Shown here: positions 35,696 through 47,298 of the stretch, piece by piece
Numbering within the stretch: position 1 is the stretch's first letter
Layout of the letters: each line of letters opens with the position of its first letter
Assembly (NCBI GenBank): GCA_951329385.1
Contig: OX589592.1
Coordinates: 8,588,501-8,652,500, forward strand
Source: Polia nebulosa
Lineage: Eukaryota; Arthropoda; Insecta; Lepidoptera; Noctuidae
DNA length: 64,000 nt
Direction: 5' to 3'
Made by a program: the position numbers and the translations under genes
The notes under the pieces: generated by a model
The model's database searches: none
Seen by the model: the letters and a program-made list of their open reading frames with translations, nothing else
Told to the model about the DNA's origin: nothing

Positions 35696-36070
35696 AAGGT
35701 GAAAGCTCCAGGTTAGCCCGCGAATTTAAATTTTCTCACGTTTTTTGCAATTTGCAGGTCAGTATCAGGTTGTATGTTGGTCAAAACACGATTCACGGCC
35801 GTAGCAAGTACGTATTTACAGAACTGTTATCATTAAAACATCAATATAACTGTTTTACTTAGAATTGATGCCAATTGTCATGATTTCATGAAATACTTGC
35901 ATTTGGCATCAATTCTAACTGAGAGAGTTGTATAGATGATTTTAATTACTATAATTCTATAAATACATACTTACTACGGCCGCGAATCAAATTTAGACAA
36001 AGATACAACCTGACAATGACCTACAAATCCCAAAAACGTAAGAAAATTTGTATTTTGTGGGCTACCCTTG
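35696..36070. mobile_element. Complete foldback MITE
   Basis: Left arm GGTTAGCCCGCGAATTTAA, right arm TTTTGTGGGCTACCC; arms pair over most of their length around ATTTCATGAAATACTTGC. Best example of the family. Confidence 0.75.
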
Positions 36071-36560
36071 TATAGAAAATTTTTCTTTACATCGGCTAGC
36101 GTCAGAGATATTTTATGGCATGAGACCCTGATTACCAATCCTCGGGTATACTGCGCACGTGGTTTGTATGTAGTAAATAAGAGTCCTTTGAATTTGGTCT
36201 TCACATATATCACATTTATTTTCAACACTGCATCACTCCAGATAGCACTCAGTACACAGAAAATTGTATGTTGAACTTACAATTTATGATGAATCACTTT
36301 TACCCTATCGTTCGAAGATCGAAGATTATAGGTCCAGTGAGGAGATCTTCAAGCAGTATCTAAGCCGTGGTCATCTAATCATGGGCATCTCTGGACACGT
36401 GGACGTTGGTATTCGGAACCCTTTGCTAAGACCGCATTGTTCTTCCAAAATATAGTGAAATTTATGAGCCAACCATTTCATAAAGTTTTTCCATAGTATA
36501 AATTAAATCTAAAGTAGGAACCCTACCGACAAGAAAACATTCGGTGAGAATCTTAAATAC
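36071..36560. repeat. Possible LTR-like repeat in B' intron 2
   Basis: Starts TGTATAGAAAATTTTTC with a CGGCTAGCGTCAGAGAT stretch; related to 50525-50990 and its copies. Confidence 0.3.
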
Positions 36561-36808
36561 CATGCTTAAGACTTAGCGTTGCTACAGAAAATCCCAATAG
36601 AAGTACTTACATCGTCCTACATTCTTATGCTTACAGCATTTGAACTTGACTCTGGTCCCTTTTACACCTCGAGCCATCATTAGGTGCTTTTAAGTAGTTT
36701 TTTTTTCCAATATATAAAATTTAATAGGCAGACTCGCTCTCAGATCAAGTTGGGAAAAAAAAGAAACGACAAACAATCTGTCAACTCGCAAAATAACGCT
36801 GCATTCCA

Positions 36809-36873
36809 CGAATCTAAATTTATTCTATTTTTAAGTGTGTGTAACACTTAAAAATAGAATAAATTTAGATTCG
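36809..36873. repeat. Perfect 30-bp-arm hairpin
   Basis: Arms 36809-36838 and 36844-36873 are exact complements (start CGAATCTAAATTTATTC) with a 5-base loop, 75 bases before the B' exon 3 acceptor. Confidence 0.85.
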
Positions 36874-37252
36874 CTTCCTGGCGCATCCACCTTAAGCAAA
36901 ATAAGTGTGAAAAAAAGCAACAATTTTTTTTATTTTAGTTTCCACAGTAAAAAGAATGGACAATTACAGAAGTATAACACGTTCTTGTAAAAAGATAACG
37001 CGTGATGTTATGTATTTATTAGACAACAACAACACAGGAACACTGAAAGTGAGTCTTTTAAGTATCGATCTGGAAGACCATGTTTGTGGCACAGATCTGT
37101 GCAACAGATCCGTGGGTATAACTTCCACAAAAATGATACTGTTCATAAGTGCAGTTTTGTCTTTATATTTCTCATGTATATGTGTATATTGATGAAACGA
37201 AAATATAGAGACGGTTTCGAGTCAGTTAAAATCTGTTTTTTTTCTCTTTAAT

Positions 37253-37545
37253 TTAAGGGCGCCATATCCAAAACTTACGTTTTTGCAATTTGCAGGTTAG
37301 TTTATTTGTTGTATGTTGATCAAAATATGATTCGCGGCCGTAGCAAGTACGTATTTACATACCTGTAATCATTAAAGTCAATACAACCATCTAAGTTCAT
37401 AATAAAGTATGGAATGACTACAGTATTTCATAAAATCATGACATTTGACAACAATTCTAGTTTAACTTAGAGAGTTGTATTGATGACTCTAATGATTTGT
37501 GAGAAAACGTGAAAATTTGAATTTCGCGGGCTACCCAGTAATTTT
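37253..37545. repeat. Foldback MITE after B' exon 3
   Basis: Paralogue of 10371-10658, same position relative to the gene. Confidence 0.7.
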
Positions 37546-37562
37546 TAGGGTTCCGTACCCAA

Positions 37563-38004
37563 ACTGGACTGGCCTCCTAAAGTTTGCCCCTTTGTCGCGA
37601 GCCATACGAATAATATTAAGGTGCTATTAGCTGTGTAGTGACCTACTCTAAAATATCACTCTTAAAATCTAAAATTAAAATATAATTTATGAAATTGTAA
37701 AAGTAAAATCAATAATAATTTATAAGTATACATATTAACTAACAAAGTAACTTAACACCTAGTATTATATAAAATCAAAAACCAAAATAAAATATTTATA
37801 AGAATCAACCTAAATTAATGTTCAACATACAAACACATTTTTTGTATTAGTAGATAATTACTTATCAGCTGGCCGGCCGTAGCTACGACGCGTCTTTTGT
37901 TCTATCGGCCAGCGGGTCCGCTACGTCACACCAACCGGTTGCGAGAGCGGCACAGACTATCATTGCATTGCGCTGGCGCAAGCCCGTTCCTCTCAACAAT
38001 ATGT
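37563..38004. other. No gene seen
   Basis: AT-rich, then GCTGGCCGGCCGTAGC and a short GC-rich stretch; no feature recognised. Confidence 0.35.
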
Positions 38005-38225
38005 TTTAAAAAAACTTTTTACAAAAAAAATACAACCGACTTCCATAAATAATACTAAAAAATGCAAAATAACTTTAATTTCTGAAGTCGGTGTTTCTAG
38101 TTTGGTTTCTTCGTTATTTGACACCGACTTCCGAAATTAAAGTTATTTTGCATTTTTTAGTATTATTTATGGAAGTCGGTTGTATTTTTTTTGTAAAAAG
38201 TTTTTTATTTTTCACTTTTTAGTTG
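38005..38225. mobile_element. Near-perfect foldback (ACCGACTTCCGAAATT)
   Basis: TACAACCGACTTCCATAAAT pairs with ATTTATGGAAGTCGGTTGTA; inner TAACTTTAATTTCTGAAGTC pairs with GACTTCCGAAATTAAAGTTA. Confidence 0.75.
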
Positions 38226-38655
38226 TTGTACTTACCCCATTCTAAAACTAAATTAATAGTAAAGTTATGCCCCCATTGATAGCCCCAAAAATAGGGAGTT
38301 TGAACATATTTGGTGAAATTAGGGTGTACCAGGGTGAACTGTACAAATCTGTATATCCCTTCAAAGCTTATCAGCGTGATGTAATGTTGTTAAGTGGTGA
38401 AAACAATATACAGACATGCGATTGCAGCAATTCAAAGGTTTGCTATCATTTATTGAAAAGTTCCATTGTGTATCTCCGAAGTTCTTTATCAAATCTTCAC
38501 CAAATTAAAATGTTAATTAAAACATGTGAAGCAACAGCTTTCAAAAAGAAAAATCTTCAAAATCGGTTCACATACTGAAAAGTTATAAGTTATCACACAT
38601 ACCAAAAAAAAAAAAACAGTCGAATTGAGAACCTCCTCCTTTTTATGAAGTCGGT
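38226..38655. repeat. Repeat related to 48741-49069
   Basis: Shares the TTTTTATTTTTCAC start, the TCAAAATCGGTTCACATACT stretch and the GAACCTCCTCCTTTTT end with GAAGTCGGTTAAAA. Confidence 0.55.
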
Positions 38656-38811
38656 TAAAAACTAATACCGAACGTTGCGATTAAAAACATAGTTTCGGCG
38701 CGCTAAATATTGACTGTATTTTCGCTTAATTGCGTGCTATCTATCCTACATTTCTACCACTCCTTCTTCTTAGTGGAACTCTTGTGTGTGTGAACTGTAA
38801 CCTGTGTCTGT

Positions 38812-39092
38812 GTATTGCAGGTTGTATCTTGGTTAAAATTTGATTTAATACAATACTTTCAGTTAGAATTGATGTCAAATGTAAGTATTTCATGAAATCA
38901 TGACATTTGCCATCAATTCTAACTGAGAGAGTAGTATTGATGATTTTAATGATTACAGTTCTGTAAATACATACTTGCTACAGCCGCGAATCATATTTTG
39001 ACCAACATAAAACCTGATACTGACCTGCAAATGGCAAAAAACGTAAGAATATTTGAATTTCGCGGAATACGCTGGTGCTTTCACTTTTAAGC
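38812..39092. repeat. Foldback MITE (GGGTAGCCCGCGAAATTC family)
   Basis: Paralogous to the copy at 19280-19598, left edge of block D. Confidence 0.65.
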
Positions 39093-39677
39093 GTATGATG
39101 TTTCCTTGAACTTTGTAGGTACTCCACTCGTCGCAGCGTTCCGCCCGTACAGTCTCGGCGGCGCGAGAACGGGATCGCAATTGTTGAGTTCTCTTTCTCG
39201 CGGCTCGCGGTTCGGGGGGATTCTGACGCGGTGTCTCCACATACTACGCGGCGCAATGTTTTTACAATTATTATATATCTTAGTTGTAATAAGGAACCAC
39301 TTTCGCATTTTGAGTATTATTAGATTAACTATGAAATTGGTCAACGCGTCTGCACTGGACAACGGTTTGGGCGAAAGAGGAGAGAGACTTAGATGACTAG
39401 GATCAGACCATAAATTCGCTCATCGCTGGACGCAAAATTTTACGAACACTTCACAATGCTGAATATAGGCACAGATGACGAAGCTTCGTAAACAAAATGG
39501 CTTCACATCGAAAGAATCTCAGCATACGTAATAAGGAAAACAACACGAGGATAAGCTAGTATTATATTATCTGTGACAAGGAGGAGTTTTGCGACGCAAT
39601 ACCTATTACATTTTAACATCATCAGTTTGCAGTTATTATTGTTCTAAGTTCCCGGAGAGTTGACGTTGAAGATTATA

Positions 39678-42600
39678 ATGAAGTCCATAATTTCTAATTT
39701 GCTCGTGGCGATATTGTTCGTCTGCTTGTCTGTTCAATATGGTGAGTTTTTCTACACTACGTTTTTGCCCATCTTTCAAAAATAACGCTATTTTAATTTA
39801 CAATAACTTTATGGTCAGATTTGGACACGATTTCCGGAGATCTTGGCCTTTTGATATTACACACGAATTTGAGATAACTTTCTAAATCCACTTCTTCTCT
39901 CTTTATGACAGACTTTTAACAAAAAAGGAGGTTTTGTATTCGACCCGTATGTATGTATGTATGCTTGTTTGTCTGCGATTTTCTTGAAAACTAGATACTG
40001 ATCCGAAATGGATGGGGTTTTATTAAAACGCATGTTTTTCAAGGAAGATTATAGTAAGTATATCGTTGCTTTAGAGTGAAAACTTAGGATATGCGATTTT
40101 TGACATTTTTGATTTTATTAAAGTTTTGGCAAGAAAACCTCGGGACGCACGCCCTAGTTTCACAGAAAAAAAGGTTTAGTAACCTGTTACGCCATCTATG
40201 ATGGTGAATGATAACCTCGTAAATCCTTGCGAGTGTCTTTACGAAAAGCTCGTAAGTACCATTTTATGCTGTTACGACTTAAACTGATATACCTATGCAT
40301 TTGTAAAACGTATCAAAATACACATATTTGAATAAGCTGTAGTGGTAAAATTCTACAAAGCGCTTTTGCTTCTTTCTGTAATATTACCTTTTGCGTATTT
40401 ACGAGGTTTTCACTCTAAGGCGAGTTTTGCAGGGCCCAGATTTTTCTTCCGCTTGTAAAATTACCTCTTTTGCATATATGAGGTTTTCACTCTTAGGCGA
40501 CAATATAATACATTAGGATCTGATGAAGATCTTCGGAGATAGACAGTGGAACTCTTCAATAACTAACAGAAAATGACTCGCGATTACTACGATCGTTTGT
40601 CTATGTAGTTAAAACAATTTAATGAGGAATCACAACTAAAAGTGAAAAACAAAAAACTTTTTTACATAAGTTTGGTTAAATGTATTGTATCTCTTATATC
40701 CACACATTTTTTGTTTTTTAATTCCAGTTTCCTGTCTAAGATGTTATGAGTGTACCCCGTCTGTTTTTGATGGCTCAGCATGCAACGAAGTATCCCCCAA
40801 AATGATAACACAATGTCCAGATTCTGACGATGCTGTATGTATAAAGGGTGGTATGTACCTACTCTATTATCACTATTTTATTACAAAATGGCGGCGTGCT
40901 TTAAAGGCTGACGCAGATTAGAGCGGGCCGCACTGCAACGCAACGCAACAGTCCTCTCACACCACTCTCGTACATGTGTAAGGGCCATCGGACATCACAG
41001 ACTGGCGACACCCCCCTTTTTTCCCAACTGCGGCAAAGCTAAAAGGAAAGGTTATGTTTTAGACCTATTTATGTATACAAGCGCGACTGCTAAGCGTGAG
41101 GTCCTGGGTTCAATTCCCGGATAGAACAAAAAGTTCTATTGGGTTTGTAGTAAAAAGTTCTACTGGGTTTGTACTAAAAAGTTCTATTGGGTTTGTAGTA
41201 AAAAGTTCTATTGGGACAGACTACTTCTTACTACGGCCGCGAATCAAGTCTTGATCAGGATACAACCTGACACTGACCTGCAAATTGCAATAAACGTAAG
41301 AAAATTTGAATTTCGCGGGTTACCCAGGAGCATTCACCTTAAGGCTGAAGAAGAACGGGGTTTGGAAGTTGGTGGTTTAACACCCCCGTTCCTTCAAAAG
41401 CACGTAAAGCCGTTGGTCCTTCGCCTGATATCTCCCCGGTCATGTTGACTTGCTGTCCCAACGGCGGGTAAAAGAAATCATCCAATGATATCTCCCGCTC
41501 TGGGTGGAGCGGGAGGGCGTGTCTAAACCCCACCCCTGTTCCTTCCCTGCCTTAAGTGCTCAGGCGCGAGGTAACTGTGTTTCGAATTTATCCTCAACCC
41601 CTGGGCAGGCATCGGCCATGACGGGCCCCGTCACGTTTTGCTGACAACACTTTGAGGCGCGCGTGGAACAGTACGCGCCGTGGACTCTCGGGCCTGGTGC
41701 TGATCGGACGGCGAGTTACCCACTACTCGAAGGAGACTGTCGACTGGACACTCCTCAAAGAGGGGCAATACCGCCGCAATGGTTGCGTGCCCAGCGCTGG
41801 GTTGCGACAGTCGCTCTCTCCATGTTGCCATGAGATCCTACCGGAGCTTTGTTCCTACTGGAGTTTCGCCTCGGCGTTTCGCCTCTTCAAGGCACTCATA
41901 CAGTTGCGCAAGGACCTTTGCCTCCAGATCCCATGGTGACAGTCCGGCAAGGAGGCTCGCACGCCTCACAGCAGACCGTGCGGTATCCTCGGATCATGCG
42001 AATGGCCATGACCCTTTGGGACGCGTTCAATCAGCGAGCTGGTCGCCGCCTCAATGAACGCGCCTACACCGGTGCCCCGTAAAGGGCCATGGACCGCACG
42101 ATCCCCGCGTAGAGCCTCCGGCAGGAGGCGTTTCGACCCCTAAAATTGGGCAGGAGCCGCTTCAAGGCGGCCCCGGCCCTATCCAGTCTGGGAGCCAAAC
42201 GTCGGAAATGCTTGACGAAGTTCCACCGACTGTCGAGGACGAGTCCTAGTTACTTCATCGTCCCCTCGTTCTTTAGGTACTCATCAAAATCAGTTCAGCA
42301 GATTAGACAAAGTTGTCAATTGTGTTTTATTATGGTCCGGAGTTATAGACTATATTTTATCGAAAAAAGTTAATTTGACAGATATTGGAAAGAGACGTCA
42401 ATGGGTAGCCGTCACAGTGTCCATCTTTCATGAAGGTTCATGAATTTCATAATAGTTTAAACTCCTTGCACCAGCACCCACATTTTTGTTTTCACCATAT
42501 TTGTGCCTGCTGACATTCAAATGATTTTATCTGCCAGAAATTATTCTGAATTTTATAATTATATTGTATTTCATTCAAACTATGGTATTGATTTTTCACT

Positions 42601-42998
42601 GTGAAATAGTAAAGGTAAAATAGTCTCAACATGATAAAAAATATTTTAAATGGCTGTTATAAAACTACCCAATTATTGGATCAACCTAATATAAACTAAA
42701 AATTATCGTTAAAAAGAAACTAATTTTCTTTTTTTTTCTTTTCATAGACGTCCGTATAGGCGATGATACCTTCAGAAGAGTAAAACGTTCATGTCTAATT
42801 TTAACAAGTAAAGAAAAGAAGGACTTAGACGAGACAGGAAAAATCAAAATGAGTTTTCTTGGTATCGCGATGGAAGTCAATGTTTGTGAAACAGACCTGT
42901 GCAACGGAGCCGTAGATATATCTCCCACAAAAATGATACTGTTCATAAGTGCAGTGTTGTCTTTATATTTCTCATGTATGTATACTGATAAAAGTTAA
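39678..42998 (+). CDS. Ly6/uPAR-type three-finger protein, copy D (three exons)
   Basis: Close paralogue of copy C, 145 residues. Exons 39678-39741, 40728-40850 and 42748-42998, both introns phase 1. Signal peptide MKSIISNLLVAILFVCLS; exon 2 has SCLRCYECTPSVF; exon 3 has RRVKRSC and VCETDLCN followed by a hydrophobic tail and Lys-Ser end. AATAAA at 43004-43009. Compared with C it has ETDLCN instead of ETELCN and several substitutions in the exon 2 loop, where surface residues of the first two fingers lie. Its intron 2 R1-type fragment is internally shortened relative to C. No breaks seen; likely functional. Confidence 0.85.
41089..41215 (+). repeat. tRNA-like piece and 24-bp tandem repeats (3 full + 1 partial)
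   Basis: Paralogous to 21576-21764, with two fewer units (from 41128). Confidence 0.65.
41218..41343. repeat. Foldback MITE right arm
   Basis: Paralogue of 21768-21895 in gene D intron 2. Confidence 0.6.
41466..42270 (-). mobile_element. R1-like retrotransposon 3' portion in gene D intron 2, internally deleted
   Basis: Same insertion as 22046-23150, but the CCHC coding middle is mostly missing. Confidence 0.7.
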
Positions 42999-43373
42999 AT
43001 ACAAATAAAGGCGTTTCCGGATCAGTGAGATTCTGTTTTTTTAATTTAATTTAAGTAATCCATGTTTTTTCGTGACGCTTTCATATGTTTAGCTCATTTT
43101 TATTGTTTATTTAAAAATAAAATTATAGTAATAAAAATAGCAATTGTATTACTTTCATTCTGACATCGACGCGCAGCGAATGAATATAAAATAAACGTCA
43201 TTCGAGTTCAGTCGCACAGCATTCGTTTTGGCTACTGAGAAAAAGGACTCATTTGCCTCGAGTCAATCATTTATTTATCATAGTTATTATCAACATTTTC
43301 GGTATTTGTACTTGAACTATCAATACAAAAGTTGAACGAACGTTGGCGTCTCTAAGGCTTGTATTCACGCCAA

Positions 43374-43520
43374 CGGCCTTGAGTGGTTATCTAAAGTTAG
43401 CTTGCGTGTTCTGTGCTGAGCTCACCCAACGCGTCCTACGTCCACCCAGTAATAGGACTCGCCCATCAAGGAGCGCTGTCCCAAATTAGACGCATTTTTA
43501 ATGTATTATAATAAAAGCAA
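43374..43520. mobile_element. TTAA foldback family, inverted terminal piece
   Basis: CGCCAACGGCCTTGAGTGGT to GGAGCGCTGTCCCAAATTAG, the complement of the right end of the copy at 44259-44720. It begins exactly where block D ends. Confidence 0.65.
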
Positions 43521-43869
43521 TACATATTTTTTTAAAGTAAAACAACCAAATAATTTTTCTATTTATTCCAAAGCAGTAGATATATTTTAAACTCGTTTGA
43601 TAAAAAAATAAAGATTAAAATGGTTTCATCTCAACGATTTGGAGGTGATTTGGTGGTTTTTTTCATATTATGTGATACCGATTGAAAAATTATGGCTAAA
43701 CCAAATTACGTATCATATCATTTAGGTTGCTAACTATTTTTTCAGTTGTAATTTGTCTGTAAACGCCGACGAAAATCTGCTTCATCTGCATGCTTTTTTC
43801 AAGCTTTTTGGCCGACTGATCGACATTTTACGTGACCAGTCGAGGGCTGTCTCGTTCTTTGCCCAAAGA

Positions 43870-43975
43870 ATTAGCATTACCATGTAACGTGGCAATGCTG
43901 CCAGTCTTCTAGGTACGATTCCAGACGACAGCGATATGGAGGAGTACCTACTTCGACGACTGAATGTATTTTGTT
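43870..43975 (+). repeat. Unassigned repeat encoding RGNAASLLGT
   Basis: Plus strand reads RGNAASLLGTIPDDSDMEEY after a stop codon; same family as the minus strand near 51540-51600 and its tandem copies. Confidence 0.35.
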
Positions 43976-44258
43976 TTGTATATGTAAGTATGTAGTTAGG
44001 TTAAGTGTTTTATAAATCTTTGTTAATAAATCTAATTTCCCTACCTGTATGATAATAATTATTTCCTCATTAGTAATCAAAGGACATGGGACAAAAATAT
44101 ATTGGGCTAAGCTTAAAAGTCTACCACTAAAAAGTGACTAACGTGATTAGTATATCAAAAATCGCATAAGTCCACGCGCAGTGTAAGGCTTCCGTAGTCG
44201 CCCGTCATGCGGACTTAAGTTACACTATTTAAGTTGGATGATTATTACCTACTCTTAA

Positions 44259-44720
44259 GACGCAGTTATACGACTTTTAATGAATTTTAATTGAAGAACA
44301 CGTCAGAACGACTAGTCTGTTTTCTTTGAAAAAAATATATATTACTCTAGACAATTTTTTTCGTAATTTTTTATGTGAATATTTGAAATTATATTTTTAT
44401 AACATAGTGTAATTAATTTGTAAAGTTATGTCTAACGCGTATAAAAAATTGACAATCACGCAAAAACTATAAAGCGTATTTCTAGGAAACCCCTTCACCA
44501 TTTTAAAGATAATTTAATTATTGATCTTTCAGTATACGTGTTTTAGTATAGTACTTGTTGTTTTATGTATAATAAATTAATAATGCGTCTAATTTCGTAC
44601 AGCGCTCCTTGATGGGCGAGTCCTATTAGGTACTGGGTGGACGTACTTACGACGCGTTACGTGAGCTCAGCACAGAACACACAAGCTATCCACATAAGGT
44701 CGTTGGCAGTTAATAGCGCC
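44259..44720. mobile_element. TTAA-flanked element (GRCGCA ends)
   Basis: TTAA|GACGCAGTTATACGAC at left and TTAATAGCGCC|TTAA at right; TTAA at 44255-44258 and 44721-44724. Non-coding. Confidence 0.75.
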
Positions 44721-44879
44721 TTAAATTAACAGGGGTACCTACTTCATTATTAATTCTCGACTCGAACAAAAAATAACACTTTAAAGTTAATATTTCGCAA
44801 ATACATCACTAAAACGGTAAAGTAAAACATCGTGAAGAGACAGGCATGTCTTAGAACCAAAAATTCGAAGACATGTGAC

Positions 44880-44996
44880 ATGCATCAACCCGTATTGGGC
44901 CCGCGTGGTGGATGACGACCCACACTTTCTCACAGAGAGGAGGCCTGTGCCGCAGCAGTGGGGACACTAAAAGGCTGATGATGATGAATTTAACGT
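44880..44996 (+). repeat. RTE-type 3' tail or derived SINE
   Basis: TTGGGCCCGCGTGGTGGATG, GAGGAGGCCTGTGCCGCAGC, ending in GATGATGATGA, the usual simple-repeat end of RTE-type tails in Lepidoptera. Confidence 0.55.
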
Positions 44997-45225
44997 TTGT
45001 ATATTACGTATGATGAAAACATACAGCCTTATTAATAAAACTTTCTAAACATTTGCTTAGTTTAAATACTGATTAGAGGATTCTAAATTCAAGTTAACAC
45101 ACGTCTTTCTTTTTTCAACTGTATATAGTACAAAACCTCCTTTGAATTATTAGTCAGCACTTTGCAACCAATTTCTTTCTTCCACGTAGAAAATGTTGAA
45201 AATAATGAAGAATAATAGTTTTTTT

Positions 45226-45350
45226 TTTTTTTTTGGGTGGGAAATCATCCAATGACTTCTCCCGCTCTGGGTGGAGCGGGAGGGTGTGTCAGACTCTTCC
45301 TGACTAAAACCTGCCCCTGTTCATTGGATGATTTCCCAAACACACAAAAA
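45226..45350 (-). mobile_element. R1-like 3' tail with inverted end
   Basis: Starts GGGTGGGAAATCATCCAATG and ends CATTGGATGATTTCCC, so its own 3' end is repeated inverted after only about 80 bases of 3' UTR. Confidence 0.65.
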
Positions 45351-45356
45351 AAAATG

Positions 45357-45764
45357 TCTAAACGACTTGTTTTATTTCTTAAAAAAAAATATTTGTTACT
45401 CTAGACATTTTTTTTCGTAATTTGATATGTGAATATTTGAAAATATATTTTTATAACATAGTGTAATTTATTTGTTATGTTATGTATATTGCGGATGAAA
45501 AATTGAGAATCACGCAAAACCTATAAAGCGTATTTCTATGGAACTTTCACCATTTTGAAGACCATTTAATTATTTATATTTTAGTATACGTGTTTTAGTA
45601 TACTACTTGTTGTTTAATCTATAATAAATTAATAATGCGTCTAATTTCGGACAGCGCTCCTTGATGGGCGAGTCCTATTACTGGGTGGACGTACGACGCG
45701 TTACGTGAGCTCACCACAGAACACGCAAGCTAACCACTCAAGGTCGTGGGCAGTTAATAGCGCC
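45357..45764. mobile_element. TTAA foldback family copy, left end lost
   Basis: Matches 44259-44720 from the CTAGACATTTTTTTTCG region to TTAATAGCGCC, followed by TTAA (45765-45768). Confidence 0.7.
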
Positions 45765-45768
45765 TTAA

Positions 45769-46376
45769 ACTAATCACATTGATATTTTTTTTATAAATAG
45801 GGTAATTGTTTTTATTATTTGTTTCAAAATGTAACTTTATCCAAAATCGAAAGAATTTATCCAATCCGTTCAAAATTAAGCAAGTGAAGAAACCTTTCAA
45901 ATCATGTGGAAGGGGAAACTGTCAAGTAACAGAAAAATAATGCACACACATAAGTATGACGTCACCGGCATTAGGTTACCCGCGTACAAAAGAGATAGTG
46001 AAATATCTTCACTACGCTCCCACTCTTTCTTATACCTTATTTGAAATGCTAATTGCTGTTTCATAACCAATTTTGATGATGTTTTTAGAAAAAGATATCT
46101 TTTTAGTGTTATTTGCTGTTTCATAGAAAATATTGCATAAAAATAAACACAAGAGAGAGAAAATACCCTATTTAGAAAATGCCTTTTCAGGGGATGTAAA
46201 AGTGTTCCGGAGCTCCAGACAAGGGGAAAGATGTTTGGATTTGACCTCGAGAAATTTTGCTAGTGCATGTCAATGTCCAATTATTTTGGACGTAAAATCC
46301 ACAATCATTATCGGCAACTAGCTTCTGCCAGCGCGCGGCTTCACCTGCGTGGAATTAGTACTTCCCTTATCATAAA
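45769..46376. other. No gene seen
   Basis: AT-rich; only short open frames without recognisable motifs. Confidence 0.35.
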
Positions 46377-46935
46377 TTATAGGACCGAATCAAGAGGCGA
46401 GCGCCTGGTGAAAGCTGAGAAAGATAATAGGACCGAATCAAGAGGCGAGCGCCTGGTGAAAGCTGAGAAAGATAATAGGACCGAATCAAGAGGCGAGCGT
46501 CTGGTGAAAGCTGAGAAAGATAATAGGAGCGAATCAAGAGGCGAGTGCCTGGTGAAAGCTGAGAAAGATAATAGGACCGAATCAAGAGGCGAGCGCCTGG
46601 TGAAAGCTGAGAAAGATAATAGGACCGAATCAAAAGGCGAGCGCCTGGTGAAAGCTGAGAAAGATAATAGGACCGAATCAAGAGGCGAGCGCCTGGTGAA
46701 AGCTGAGAAAGATAAGCAAATCTTAGCTTGCGAGGATGTCTCAGTTAACTCAGCGATCATTGTATCTATAGTCGTGCAAGACAATGGCTTAATAGCAAAG
46801 AGTCTCAATTAACACGTCAGGAGGCTCTCTTTAGATGGCTGGATCAAGACCTTGATTCAGAAAGCGGTACTCCTGGACACGGCTCGTATTGTGAGATGAT
46901 TACCTACTCTCTTTGAAGCCCTGAGGCGGTTGCCG
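46377..46935 (+). mobile_element. R4/Dong-like endonuclease relic upstream of gene E
   Basis: After the repeats it reads SVNSAIIVSIVVQDNGLIAK and matches 8054-8240 base by base over most of its length, so it is the paralogue of the relic upstream of B. Confidence 0.75.
46381..46716 (+). repeat. Tandem repeat, 7 x 48 bp
   Basis: Units start AGGACCGAATCAAGAGGCGA at 46381, 46429, 46477, 46525, 46573, 46621 and 46669. They read RTESRGERLVKAEKDN in frame, derived from the LVKAEKDK codons of the endonuclease. Confidence 0.93.
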
Positions 46936-47298
46936 ATAGGTACCGGTGGGCAAATGTTTTTCTTTATTTGTTTTTATATGTAGGTAATATTTTAAAAATA
47001 AAATTGTATGTACAGCAAATTAATAAACGGAAAATTAACAAAACTAGTGTTATTAATAACTAGCGGCAGTCACTCTGTTAATTGCCGAAACATACGGAAA
47101 ACTCATATAATAACTGGTTAGAAATATTATTTCATCCTGAAAATTGTTTATTGTCCTGGTATCGTTATTGTCCGCAATTAATAGAATACAATATGACATT
47201 ACAACTTTACGCGTGCGCTTAGAAACCATATTCGCTTTACAGTTTGCAAAAAAAAAAAGAGATCGTCGCTCTTACTTCACTGAGAGTTGACGTTGATT

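Larger units (their letters stand above)
34425..37192 (+). pseudogene. Broken Ly6-type copy B' (exons 2 and 3 only)
   Basis: Exon 2 (34425-34542) is 118 nt, against 120 nt in E; two bases are missing within the LRCYVC codons, so the frame meets TGA four codons later. Exon 3 (36948-37192) is intact and type B, with two extra Asn codons in the loop. No exon 1 is present: homology to the B-type intron 1 begins at about 33958, directly after the 3' end of a retrotransposon, and only mobile DNA lies further upstream. Intron 2 holds an R1-type tail, a long foldback (35696-36070) and a perfect 30-bp-arm hairpin. A neighbouring gene could still borrow the intact exon 3. Confidence 0.78.
38812..43373 (+). 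repeat. Segmental duplication, block D (paralogue of 19364-26433)
   Basis: Partner of block C. It keeps the empty sites of the Helitron and the foldback and has a shorter R1-type fragment and fewer 24-bp repeats. Confidence 0.85.

Noticed and set aside
46267..46812. Open frame of 181 codons with seven identical 16-residue repeats
   Set aside because: It is a 48-bp DNA expansion within a degenerate Dong relic; its antisense is also open, as expected from repeats in step with codons.
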